Below, piece after piece: positions 1 through 10,190 of a DNA stretch of 64,000 nucleotides. Positions within the stretch are counted from its first letter, which is position 1. The number at the start of each line of letters is the position of its first letter. This DNA comes from Megalobrama amblycephala. Lineage: Eukaryota > Chordata > Actinopteri > Cypriniformes > Xenocyprididae. The notes beneath the pieces were generated by a model that searched no databases, had not been told where the DNA came from, and saw only the letters and a program-made list of their open reading frames with translations. Where the stretch lies: assembly GCF_018812025.1 (NCBI RefSeq), contig NC_063050.1:11270282-11334281 (forward strand). The letters are read 5' to 3'. The position numbers and the translations under genes are program-made.

Positions 1-239
1 GTACATAAACATTACATAGGAATTACCAGCTCTTTAACCTTTGTAATAATAAGCTTAAGCATATTAACTAGTAAGGACTGCAAAGTAAGATGCACTATTG
101 TGGAGAGCAATTTATTATTAACAGTGCATAAAACACTAAATAAAGTACATAAATAGTGCAGCAAAACAATTACTTTATTTCTTGAGAATTATGTTTTTTA
201 AATGGCATCAGTGGGAAAACACTATTGGTAAGCCTCTGT

Positions 240-700
240 TTTGTACTGTTGTTAACATGCACACACTGTAAGTAAGTGTCTGTTATGTGTGTCCACACTA
301 GTCTGTGAGTACAACATAGTTGCCATGTATATACCACTACTAAGTACATTAATGTGTCTTACTAGTTGCCACACATAAGTGCCTGTTATTACCCACACTT
401 GTCCGTAAGTACTACATAGTTACCATGTAAACACCATTAGTAAGTACAGTAATGTGTCTGTTAGTTACCATATACGGACACTATAAGTAAGCACCTGTTA
501 TTACCCAACACTTGTCTATAGGTACAAAGTAATTACCATGTATGTACCATTGTAAAGTACAGCAGTGTTTCTTATTAGTTTCCATGTACATACATGTCAG
601 GTAAGTACCTTGTGTTACCACTCTTTTACCTGTACGTACAGCATAATTACTATATATGTACCAGGAAAGTACACGTACTGTAAAATAAAGTGCTACCGAT
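240..700. repeat. degenerate tandem repeat, period about 115-120 bp
   Basis: Roughly four diverged copies of a block built from 'agtaagt...ctgttatt', 'cacacttgtc', 'agtacaacatagtt(g/a)ccatgta' and 'agtacagtaatgtgtct' follow one another. The copies are too diverged for an exact period. No coding potential is apparent. The first 240 bases are AT-rich sequence in which I see nothing recognisable. Confidence 0.6.
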
Positions 701-959
701 GTATCTTGTGAATATCTTGTTTTTTTCCTGTTCATGTTTGGTATCATTTTGTCTCAGTGTGATTGATAAAATGGTCTCAATTTCACCAGATATTCATCAT
801 ATTATGTGAAAGCTTAAAAAAAAATGGAATTCTGTTCTCCTTTTTGGGTCGTCCTTCTGATAATCATTGCTCTTCTCCCCCGAAACCAGGTTCAACCCTT
901 TGGGGCATAATATTTGTGAAATATATATACAAATCTTTTGTTCTGGTCTGGGTATTTAA

Positions 960-1066
960 GGAAACTGGCAGAACAGTCTTTGGACTCAGACTTTCTGGCT
1001 CAGCTGGGACTCAAACCAGAGACCTTCTTGCTGTGAGGAGATGGTACTGAGACACTTGAGCTGCTC
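960..1066 (-). repeat. tRNA-derived SINE fragment (DANA-like)
   Basis: On the minus strand a Pol III B-box-like GGTTTGAGTCCC (complement of 1006-1017) lies downstream of a degenerate A-box region beginning GCAGCTCAAGTGTCTCAG. The words CTCACAGCAAGAAGGT and CCAGCTGAGCCAG match the tRNA-related head of zebrafish DANA-type SINEs as I know them. The A box is decayed and the body is truncated. Confidence 0.55.
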
Positions 1067-1080
1067 TTAGAAACATTATT

Positions 1081-1250
1081 TTTTATCTTTTTTAAAAACT
1101 TGTATAGGGGTTTCATGAACATCTATATCGGACGTTCAGAAGATGTCAAGAAATAAACATCATAAAAACTTTCATTCTGGCTCCTCAGTGGATGTCTTCT
1201 CAATGTGTGCCAAGACATCTTCTGGACATAACTTTGCTTATAGGGTATCA
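1081..1250 (+). repeat. dispersed repeat, copy 1 (second copy 60468-60645)
   Basis: Shares 'ttgtat(a)ggggtttca', 'gaac(a/g)tctatatc' and 'ctttcattctgg(c/a)tcctcagtgga' with the block at 60468-60645. Both lie just downstream of SINE-like sequence. Unidentified family. Confidence 0.6.
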
Positions 1251-1524
1251 TGCATTTAAAAGTGAAATGACCAGCAGACAACACTTGATCACACAAATAA
1301 TATTTCATATGAGTCAGACTTAATAGTTTTTGAGTTAATTACAGCATCCAAAACAAATGCAAATTTGTATTTTTCAGCATTGCAAAAATTTTATTTGCAT
1401 TATGCAAAACCCCAGTAGGCGTATACTGCAGTGATGCTGAGACTCGTACTGTCACATCACTGATGGACATTTGGATCAAAATGTGATCAAACATGATCAA
1501 AAATCAAACATGATCTTTACTTAA

Positions 1525-2462
1525 AGTTGCCCTAGAACTTCTTTTTAAAAGATGTAATATAAGTCTAAGGTGTCCCCTGAATGTGTCTGTGAAGTTTCAG
1601 CTCAAAATACCCCATAGATTTTTTTTTTAATTCATTTTTTTAACTGCCTATTTTGAGGCATCATTAACTATGCACCGATATATAGGTTGTGGCCCCTTTA
1701 ATTCTCGTGCTCCCCCACCCCCGGAGCTCGCGCTTGCCTTAAACAGCAGAAACACAGTTTACACAGCTAATATAACCCTCAAAATGGATCTTTACAAGAT
1801 GTCCGTCATGCGTGCTGCATGCATACATCGATTCCTGTGAGTATTGTATTTATTTGGATGTTTACATTTGATTATGAATGAGTTTGATAGTGCTCCGTGG
1901 CTAAAACTAACATTACACACTGTTGGAGAGATTTATAAAGAACATTTATAAAGAACAGACTGCAAGTGTTTAAAAATGAAAATAGCGACGGCTCGTCTCC
2001 GTGAATACAGTAAGAAACAATGGTAACTTTAACCACATTTAACAGTACATTAGCAACATGCTAACGAAACATTTAGAAAGACAATTCACAAATATCACTA
2101 AAAATATCATGTTATCATGGATCATGTCAGTTATTATCGCTCCATCTGCCATTTTTTGCTGTTGTTCTTGCTTGCTTACCTAGTCTGATGATTCAGCTGT
2201 GCACATCCAGAGGTTCTGCCCTTGTCTAATGCATTGATCATGGGCTGGCATATGCAAATATTGGGGGCATACACCCCGACTGTTACGTAACAGTCGGTGT
2301 TATGTTGAGATTCACCTGTTCTTCGGTGGTCTTTTAAACAAATGAGATTTATATAAGGAGGAAACAATGGAGTTTGAGACTCACTGTATGCCATTTCCAT
2401 GTACTGAACTCTTGTTATTTAACTATGCCAATATAAATTCAATTTTTAATTCTAGGGCACCT
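1525..2462. mobile_element. TTAA-flanked non-autonomous DNA transposon (T2/Kolobok-like MITE), copy 1
   Basis: Flanked by TTAA at 1521-1524 and 2463-2466. Termini AGTTGCCCTAGAA and TTCTAGGGCACCT are inverted repeats. A second, similar copy sits at 28294-29237 with the same flanks and length. Inside is a perfect 20-bp palindrome at 2277-2296 (centre GTTACGTAAC). No transposase. Termini of the form TTAAAGG... are characteristic of the T2/Kolobok group, and that assignment is my inference. Confidence 0.75.
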
Positions 2463-2533
2463 TTAATATCCTAATGATTTTTGGCATAAAAGAAAAATAA
2501 TATATTTTGACCTATTGTTGGCTATTGCTTTAA

Positions 2534-3136
2534 AGGAGTACTTCACCCCTGGAAAGATGAATGTGTATTTAAAATTGGTCATTTATGTAGTAGAAATGTG
2601 AAATTATTTTTGAATTTGGAGCTTTCTAGACTGAGAAAAGGCAGAAAATGTATTTTTGACTAATGTGGATGAAAGACAACAACTCCCAGAATGCACTTCT
2701 TTCGCTGCCCTTTATGCTAACTTACCACAAAAGCCTGTTGCTGTATTGGTTGAGATGACTGCAGAGACCGATGAATTTGCGAGAATTACCACTGATGTAG
2801 TGCAGACTATAACAAAATAATGTTAAAAATATAACTGACACCCACTTTTGATAAAATCTTTGATCTATGTCCGTGAGTAACCTCAAACGTGCATATGGGC
2901 GTGGCGAAAAAATGTCGAACTACTTGCTATTACTGGCTGTAGTTTTAAGCCTCTGGCCAAAAAAGCCTCCGATGACGCAAAATGACGATTTTTGCGTCAT
3001 CAGAGGCTTTTTTACAGAATAAAAATGCATAAATCTCTCATCTCGGGCTGATATGAAGGGGGAAAGCACGGTAATTCGAAAATACTGGTGGTATTCTACT
3101 AATACAAAGCTTAATGCTAAATCCTGAAGTAACCCT
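2534..3136. mobile_element. TTAA-flanked non-autonomous DNA transposon, second family
   Basis: TTAA at 2530-2533 and 3137-3140. The inner ends AGGAGTACTTC and GAAGTAACCCT are inverted repeats with one or two mismatches. It starts almost directly after the preceding MITE. There is an internal inverted repeat around 2960-3015 (cctccgatgacgcaaaa / ttttgcgtcatcagagg). No ORF of note. Confidence 0.7.
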
Positions 3137-3140
3137 TTAA

Positions 3141-4119
3141 GTATAACTGTGCGAATTATGACTGGTTTTGTGGTCCAGGTCACATTTGTGTATAATCTTG
3201 AGTTTTTCCTAATGGAAATATAAAGAAACCTTAGTGTCCAATAAACTTTTGGAAACCACACAAACAGCACTTCAGGTCAGTTTGAATGAAGCGCCCATAT
3301 AATACAGTTCCTCTCAGGGGTGCAAAATTAATCTGTTCCCGCCCCCATGTCAAAACAATGCCATGAACTGAAACGGACAGAGAAGTGTTGGAAAATCATC
3401 TCTGCAAAACAAAATGTTGCAGAGATGCGCTTCTTTTACAGCAGTCATTGATTTATTTTTATTTGCAAAACATATTTTTTCTCTCAATACTTTATTTTTC
3501 TTTTGCAAAACTTTATTTATTTACTTTATTCTTTTGCAAATATATGTGGCATTATATTGACTTCATAGTTGGGAGGTTATCCTAAGTTTTAGAAGTTATT
3601 TACGATGATTTTTCCATTCTTCTTGTTCCCCTTTCCTCCATGATTCTGCTTGTTAACAGCAGGTGTCTTTGATAATGCTCAATCATCACTTAATTAATCA
3701 CTTAGTCATACAATTATTATACAATTATCATGCTGGTAACTATAAATTTACTATAACTCATTCAACCTGAGTTCTGTTTCAGTTGTTGAGTTCACATAAC
3801 TTTTCTATTACCACAGGTCCTAAAGCTCTTGAATGATCGTAACCCTTCTTTTTTCAGTCATATTCCTCTGAGCTTTTTTTTTCTAATGGCTCTCAGCCAT
3901 CTAAACTTAGTCTTTCTTCAAATCTCACTCTTGCTCACTCTCTCTCCTCCCCCATTTATCTGGACACACCCTCCCTACTGCTGATTGGCTCAGTTTCTCT
4001 CCTCCTCCATCATGAGTGAACACACCCCTACTGCTGATTGGCTCAGCAATCTGTTGTTTCTCTGAAACTAATATTCCACATATTCCTTCTGCAAATGTGC
4101 AGATTAACTATAAGGATGC
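3141..4119. other. intergenic stretch, no gene seen; holds a foldback-element arm
   Basis: AT-rich sequence. Positions about 3636-3720 ('gattctgcttgttaacag' ... 'caatcatcacttaatta') match the arm module found again near 13720-13790, 15370-15470, 30380-30450 and 41385-41440. At 3955-4050 a short 'cctactgctgattggctcag' unit occurs twice. Nothing else recognisable. Confidence 0.55.
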
Positions 4120-4870
4120 TGTTACGGCCAAAGCCTTTGTATTTATTATTTAGTGTGGTGTGTATTCTTTCTTTATATTAATTTGTGTCTTTCTCTTCCC
4201 CCGAGGGTAAGCTCCGCCCCTGTGCACCTGCGCCTCATTCATTTACGACGCGCTGGGTTCAATATAAGACGGGAGCGTGTAGACGCGGGGGTGTGCTGTT
4301 GAGTGTCGAACTTGTGCTGCCTCCATCATAACTCCAGTCACCAGGTCACCACTGCCGCTGTCTTTAGCTCTATGTGAGCGTGGTGCACACTTGAGATTCC
4401 AACGACTACATCTCCAGACGCCAGGCCGCCACCGCCACTGTCTTTGGCTTTATGTGAGCGTGGTGCGCACTTGGGAATTCCCTATGACTACAACACCTGT
4501 CGTGTAGCTGCCACTGCCACTGTCTTTAGCTCTACGTGAGCGTGGCGCACACTTGAGAGAGGGCTCGTGTGGTAAGCTGACGCGGACGGCCAGTTGTGCC
4601 TGACGAGCTCTGTGTGCGTCCTTATGGCCCGCTGATGTTATGAAGCTGTTTGTTTTGTTTTATGTTGTCTTATTTTGTTGATCTGTGTGTTTGTTTATTT
4701 CATGTTCGTTGTATCAGAGTGCTGGTTCTATACTATCTGAACAGTTGCCTGTGATACGCGAGTGCTGCGGCATTAATAAACGGATAAATTGTTACTCTTT
4801 TGTCTTGCGTGTCCTTTTATGTTGCTTACCCCCTTCCCTAGCGAGTTCTTTAAAAGTGGGGTTCGTAACA
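4120..4870 (+). repeat. 5' LTR
   Basis: Begins TGTTACGG and ends TTCGTAACA, 751 bp. It contains a TATA-like motif (tataaga, 4263-4269) and an AATAAA poly(A) signal (4775-4780). About 4335-4560 holds three imperfect copies of a ~90-bp unit with 'ctgtctttagctctatgtg' and 'cgtggtgcacacttg'. Confidence 0.93.
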
Positions 4871-4874
4871 TAAA

Positions 4875-4892
4875 TGGGGGCTCGTCCGGGAT
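4875..4892 (+). promoter_or_regulatory. primer-binding site, tRNA-Pro
   Basis: TGGGGGCTCGTCCGGGAT begins four bases after the 5' LTR. It matches the 18-nt complement of the proline tRNA 3' end used by murine leukaemia virus-type elements (known motif). It marks the start of minus-strand DNA synthesis. Confidence 0.9.
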
Positions 4893-5265
4893 CCTTTGTA
4901 AGTATTGTTTCCCGAGAATTTAGCTGCCAGTAATTAACGTGATTTGTTTGGTGTGGAGCGGATCAGGTTTGTCCTACACATTCTCCGGTTAGTCAGAGTA
5001 AGCCAACAGGGCTGTGCTTAGCGCCAGTTCTGGCTACGGTTTACTGTTTGTTGTTTTCTTTATTATTTTAGTTTGTTTTGTTTGGAGGTATTCCGGGGGA
5101 GAGAGCAATCTCTTAATCGGTACCCTCCGAAGACTAGCTATAGGAGGTAGTTAGACTTCTGGGTAGGTAGGTAGGTCCGGAGTGTGTGTGGATTTTCCTT
5201 ATTTGTTTCCACACCGGTTTTGTAAAAAAAAAAGGCAACTTTTGATTTGAACAAATTCATTTTAA

Positions 5266-7107
5266 AATTTTCATTTCATAGATCAGCCTAGTGTTGAGGG
5301 GTTAGAGGCGTGTCGAAAAAATGATCTGTTTCTGATTGCTCAGCGTTATGAGATTTCTGTTTCTAAAACACAGCGTAAAGCGGAAATAAAAGCCTGTATT
5401 GCGTCTGCTTTGGTTGCTTTGGTTGACAAAGGGGTGTTTCCTTCGATGGAAGCAGTTTCTGGGGAAGCAGCTGGTCCCGCGATAACTGCTGCAGGAAGTC
5501 CTTCACGAGTGCCGGTTGGTGATCAGTCCACTCCAGTGACTACTGGTGCAGGGGTGAGTGCACCATTTTCAATGCCTAAATTCGAACCGATTTCTCTTTC
5601 TACAGAGGCATCGCCTGAATTTCGTTCGGATTTGCGTTTAAAAGTTCGTTTAGCTCGTCTACAGTTAGAGACTCAGGATCGAGCTCAGGCGAGACAAGAT
5701 GATTTAAAATGGCAGATTGAGATGTATCGAATTGATGCTGATACAAAAGTGCGACTTCGGCAGGTGGAGTTGCAGGCTGCTCAAGATCTCTCTAAACAAA
5801 CGATTCCTAAAACATCTAGTTTGAACGATTGCTCTGAGACAGCTGCTGGTCCATCAAATTCGAATATTGTCTCTAATAATTCTGTTCCGTCAGGTAATGT
5901 ATCCGAGTCTGTAGTTGTATCGTCTCCTCATTTCGACGTGGCTAAAAATATCTCGATAGTCCCACCTTTTCGGGAGAAAGAAGTGGAAGCTTACTTTCAA
6001 GCGTTTGAACGAATCGCGAGTGCTCTGAAGTGGCCAACTGAAGTTTGGGCTTTGATGTTACAGTGTAAACTAACAGGTAAGGCACAAGACGTGTGTGCAT
6101 CTCTTTCGTTAGACGAGAGCGTTCAATACGAAGCCGTGAAAAATGCGATTCTGAGGGCGTATGAGTTGGTCCCCGAGCATTACCGACAACGTTTCCGTAC
6201 CATGAAGAAATCCGCGTCTCAAACTTATGTCGAGTTTGTTCGTGAGAAAGGAATGTTGTTTGACCACTGGATTAAAGCGTGTAAGGTCGCAGACTACACT
6301 TCTCTGCGAGAGTTAATGTTGATTGAGGAATTTAAGAACTGCATTCCGGAGCGCACTGCTTTGTATTTAAACGAACAAAAAGTCAGTATGGTGCAGCAGG
6401 CTGCTGTATTCGCAGATGAATATGCTCTGATGCACAAACCGGTGTTTTTTAAGCGTTCAAGTGATTCTGGAGGTTCAGTACCAAAGGAGAATGAGATGGT
6501 CTCTGATGGTAAATGTAAATGGGTTCCTAATGCTCCGAAGTCCCGTAAAGAGTGTAGTTATTGTCACAAACTTGGACATGTAATGGCTGATTGTCATAGC
6601 CTAAAACGAAAGCATGAGCGACAAGAGTCTTTCTCTGTTCAACCTCGAGGTACCGTTTTGGTTAAAACTCTCTATTCCTCCGGCACTACTTCTACTCTGG
6701 ATCCCTGTTTCCAGCCTTTCGTGTTTGACGGTTTTGTATCTTTGAATGATGTCGAAAGTCGTAAACCAGTGCGAATTTTGCGTGACACTGGAGGATCTCA
6801 GTCTTTTATATTGTCGGACGTTTTAGATTTCTCTGCGGGCTCCGCGTGTGAAACCAGCACGATTGTGCAGGGTATTGAAATGGGGTTCGTAACTGTTCCT
6901 CTTCATCGCATATGGGTAACTTCTGAATTGGCATCTGGGTGCTTTGAAGTCGCAGTTCGCCCATCCTTGCCTGTGAAAGGTATTGATTTTATAATGGGGA
7001 ATGATATCGCTGGTGGCCAGGTTATGCCGGTCGTAAAAGTGACTGATGCTCCGTGCAGAGATACGCAGTCTGATGTACTCGCTGCAACTTTACCTGATGT
7101 GTTTTGA
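5266..7107 (+). pseudogene. gag-protease of the LTR retrotransposon
   Basis: Open frame from a stop at 5263-5265 to a TGA at 7105-7107. No ATG precedes the conserved N-terminal region: the codon at 5278-5280, where a start would fit, reads ATA, so initiation looks lost or non-canonical. The capsid-like central part covers about 5900-6430. A CCHC zinc knuckle (C-X2-C-X4-H-X4-C) lies at about 6553-6594. The retropepsin active site D-T-G begins at 6784, followed by the flap-like and I-M-G-N-D segment near 6990. Gag and protease are therefore fused in one frame. The frame after the TGA continues directly into integrase, so the stop may be a mutation or a readthrough site. Gag packages RNA and the protease matures the polyprotein. 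Codon use shows no frameshift within this section. Confidence 0.85.
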
Positions 7108-7879
7108 ATAAGTGCTGTTACGACACGAGCACAAGCAAAACGTGACGTTCAAGATACTAACCTCAGTGACACTATTTTTTCAGAGCTTCTAGGAGATGAT
7201 GTATCTCCAGAATCTTTGGATGAGGCTAAAGTAATGCAGAGTTCACACGCTTACTTTGATTTGGCTGCTGATGCGTCAATCTCACGTGAAGCCTTGATTG
7301 AGGCGCAGAAAAACGATCCGACTTTACGAAAGTGTCGTGCCAGTGCTGAGAACAGTTCGATGTCGCCGCGTAATCAAAGTTTTTTCTGGAGTGACGCAGT
7401 GCTGATGCGCAAATGGAGCAGTACGTTGTGTGCTGAGCAGGCAGATGATTGGAACGTGGTGCATCAAATTGTGGTTCCCTCGCAATTTCGACAGCAGGTA
7501 TTAAGTTTAGCCCACTATCATCCTTGGTCTGGACATCTAGGAATTAATAAAACCTATAATCGTGTGCTCCAACATTTCTTCTGGCCAGGATTAAAAACTG
7601 ATGTCTCCAAGTATTGTAAAACATGCCATATTTGCCAGGTTGGGGGAAAACCTAACCAGGTGGTGCCACCCGCTCCTCTCTGTCCTATTCCTGCCGTAGG
7701 AGAGCCGTTTGAGCGCGTTTTGGTAGACTGTGTGGGTCCACTTCCCCGCGCCAAGTCTGGTTGTCAATACTTATTGACGATAATGTGAGTGGCTACTCGG
7801 TTCCCAGAAGCGATTTCTTTGAGAAGCATAACTGCCAAATCTGTGACGAAGGCCTTAACGAAATTTTTATATCATTGCG
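7108..7879 (+). pseudogene. integrase, N-terminal part (upstream of RT), core deleted
   Basis: In frame with gag-protease after the TGA at 7105. A linker ('AVTTRAQAK') is followed by an H-X4-H ... C-X2-C zinc-binding domain (around 7505-7640) and then the start of the catalytic core (FERVLVDCVGPL, about 7708-7743). A second in-frame TGA at 7786-7788 interrupts the core, which resumes as VATRFPEAISL and then stops near 7879. There the sequence jumps into the N-terminal region of RT in another frame. Most of the DDE core and the C-terminus are missing, so I infer an internal deletion with a junction around 7875-7882. Normal Ty3/gypsy integrase lies after RNase H. Here the order is protease-integrase-RT-RNase H. 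Confidence 0.85.
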
Positions 7880-9159
7880 CATGATATAAATGTTAGTAGT
7901 GCATTACCCATTAAGCAACATGCATACCGCTGTCCGGTAAGTAAACGGGAAGAAATGAAACGCGAGGTAACGTATCTTTTGCAAAATGGTTTTGCTGTTC
8001 CGAGTGCCAGCCCTTGGAGCTCGCCATGCATTTTAGTGCCAAAATCTGATGGGACCGTCCGTTTTTGCACTGACTTTAGGAAGGTTAATTCTGTCACTGT
8101 GCCTGATGCTTTTCCATTGCCGCGCATCGATGACTGTATTGATAATCTTGGAGTAGCGAAATATATCACAAAACTAGATCTATTAAAAGGTTATTGGCAG
8201 GTGCCTCTAACCGAACGCGCTTCTGAGATCTCCGCGTTCGTTACTCCAGATTCGTTCCTTCAATACACACGGATGGCTTTCGGCCTGCGAAACGCACCGG
8301 CGACGTTTCAGCGCTTGATGTCCATGGTTTTGGGCGAAGTGCCCAAGTGTAACGTCTATCTGGATGATGTAGTCATCTATTCATCCACCTGGGCTGAACA
8401 CTTGTTGACTTTGCACGATGTATTTCATCGCTTATCCATTGCATCTCTTACGTTGAATTTGAAAAAGTGCGAATTCGCTAAAGCTTCGGTCACATACCTA
8501 GGAAAACAGGTAGGAAACGGGCAGGTTCGGCCCTTGGATGTAAAAGTGACTGCTGTTCTTGAGTACCCGGTACCTACTACGAGGCGAGAGCTGCGTAGAT
8601 TCCTTGGAATGGTAGGATACTACCGGTGTTTCTTCAAGAACTTTTCGAGTGCTGTTGCTCCTCTAACTCATTTGTGTAGCCCTAAAGTGGATTTTAGTTG
8701 GACTAGTGACTGCCAACAGGCATTTTTGTCTGCAAAATCTCTCCTGTGCAGTGCTCCTGTTCTCTCGGCTCCGGATGTGACTCGGGCGTTCCAGCTGGAG
8801 GTGGATGCCAGTGCTGTCGGAGCGGGAGCTGTTCTTCTACAAGAGGGTGCTGACGGAATAGCTCATCCAGTATCCTACTTTTCGGCTAAGTTTAACTGTC
8901 ATCAGCTTAACTACTCGACAATCGAGAAGGAGACCTTAGCACTCTTACTGGCATTGCAGCATTTTTATGTTTACGTTGGAGCCAGTATTTTCCCTGTTAT
9001 AGTTTATCGGATCATAATCCACTAGTCTTCCTCAGTAAGATGTACAATCACAGTCAGCGCTTAATGAGATGGTCACTAATGGTGCAGCCGTATAACCTAG
9101 AGATCCGTCATAAAAAGGGATCTGAGAATGTGGTCGCCGATGTCTTGTCACGGGGCTAG
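7880..9159 (+). pseudogene. reverse transcriptase-RNase H of the LTR retrotransposon
   Basis: Frame 2 opens with the RT fingers region (PIKQHAYR, then SPWSSPCILVPK and FCTDFRKVN). The catalytic YLDD box is at 8357-8368, followed by thumb and RNase H with the first catalytic Asp in LEVDASAVGAG and TIEKETLALLLALQ. Near 9005-9010 one base is missing or added: the frame runs into a stop at 9023, while the conserved continuation (DHNPLVFLSK ... SENVVADVLS) is read in frame 1 and ends at 9157-9159. The RT is typical of Ty3/gypsy, not copia, although the gene order resembles copia. The domains would copy the element RNA into DNA. This copy is inactivated by the frameshift and by the missing upstream junction. 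Confidence 0.88.
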
Positions 9160-9261
9160 GCTTTATCTTTAATACTCAGAAACAGTTTTTTTTTTCCCTT
9201 GTCTCTCCAACAGGCTATAAGGAGAAAATAGGAAATCTGTTTCTGTTTTCAGGGGGGGAAG
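9160..9261 (+). promoter_or_regulatory. 3' untranslated segment with polypurine tract
   Basis: Non-coding stretch ending in AGGGGGGGAAG (9251-9261), directly abutting the 3' LTR. This is the expected plus-strand primer site. Confidence 0.85.
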
Positions 9262-10008
9262 TGTTACGGCCAAAGCCTTTGTATTTATTATTTAGTGTGG
9301 TGTGTATTCTTTCTTTATATTAATTTGTGTCTTTCTCTTCCCCCGAGGGTAAGCTCCGCCCCTGTGCACCTGCGCCTCATTCATTTACGACGCGCTGGGT
9401 TCAATATAAGACGGGAGCGTGTAGACGCGGGGGTGTGCTGTTGAGTGTCGAACTTGTGCTGCCTCCATCATAACTCCAGTCACCAGGTCACCACTGCCGC
9501 TGTCTTTAGCTCTATGTGAGCGTGGTGCACACTTGAGATTCCAACGACTACATCTCCAGATGCCAGGCCGCCACCGCCACTGTCTTTGGCTTTATGTGAG
9601 CATGGTGCGCACTTGGGAATTCCCTATGACTACAACACCTGTCGTGTAGCTGCCACTGCCACTGTCTTTAGCTCTACGTGAGCGTGGCGCACACTTGAGA
9701 GAGGGCTCGTGTGGTAAGCTGACGCGGACGGCCAGTTGTGCCTGACGAGCTCTGTGTGCGTCCTTATGGCCCGCTGATGTTATGAAGCTGTTTGTTTTGT
9801 TTTATGTTGTCTTATTTTGTTGATCTGTGTGTTTATTTCATGTTCGTTGTATCAGAGTGCTGGTTCTATACTATCTGAACAGTTGCCTGTGATACGCGAG
9901 TGCTGCGGCATTAATTAACGGATAAATTGTTACTCTTTTGTCTTGCGTGTCCTTTTATGTTGCTTACCCCCTTCCCTAGCGAGTTCTTTAAAAGTGGGGT
10001 TCGTAACA
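9262..10008 (+). repeat. 3' LTR
   Basis: 747 bp, nearly identical to the 5' LTR. Differences seen: cagaCgcc to cagaTgcc, gagCGtgg to gagCAtgg, loss of one GTTT near 9830, and AATAAA to AATTAA at about 9912-9917. The last change removes the poly(A) signal from this copy. Confidence 0.93.
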
Positions 10009-10190
10009 ATGCTCTGTTAATGAAGGGAAATTGCTTGAACAAACAGGATTCTGTGTGGGTGGAGTGCATCCGTGTTGTGTGTGAAGGGGTCTGTATAAAC
10101 CCTGATAATTTTACAATAAAGCTGAAGACTTAAATGAACACTTCTCTGTATGATTGTTTTCCTTCCCTTTTGGCCAAAGCTGAACTGGAA
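10009..10190 (+). repeat. recurrent 'aagggaaattgctt' block, copy 1 (others 29738 and 60648)
   Basis: Shares 'aatgaagggaaattgctt', 'gattctgtgtgggtgga', 'gtgttgtgtgtgaag' and 'gaagacttaaa(t/a)gaacacttct' with two other plus-strand blocks. Contains AATAAA near 10112. It could be a repeat or a duplicated 3' exon/UTR; no coding frame is conserved. It is the target of the LTR element. Confidence 0.7.

Larger units (their letters stand above)
4120..10008 (+). mobile_element. Ty3/gypsy LTR retrotransposon with Gmr1-like pol order (degenerate copy)
   Basis: Complete structural element: LTRs at 4120-4870 and 9262-10008, tRNA-Pro primer-binding site, gag-protease, integrase, reverse transcriptase-RNase H, then a polypurine tract. 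It is flanked by the 4-bp duplication ATGC (4116-4119 and 10009-10012). The two LTRs differ by only three substitutions and one 4-nt indel that I can find, so insertion was recent. Integrase lies upstream of RT, as known for the Gmr1-like group and unlike ordinary Ty3/gypsy. This copy cannot be autonomous. It has stops after protease and inside integrase, an apparent deletion of most of the integrase core, and a frameshift in RNase H. No envelope-like ORF is present. The insertion interrupted a dispersed block whose uninterrupted relative is at 60648. Confidence 0.9.
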
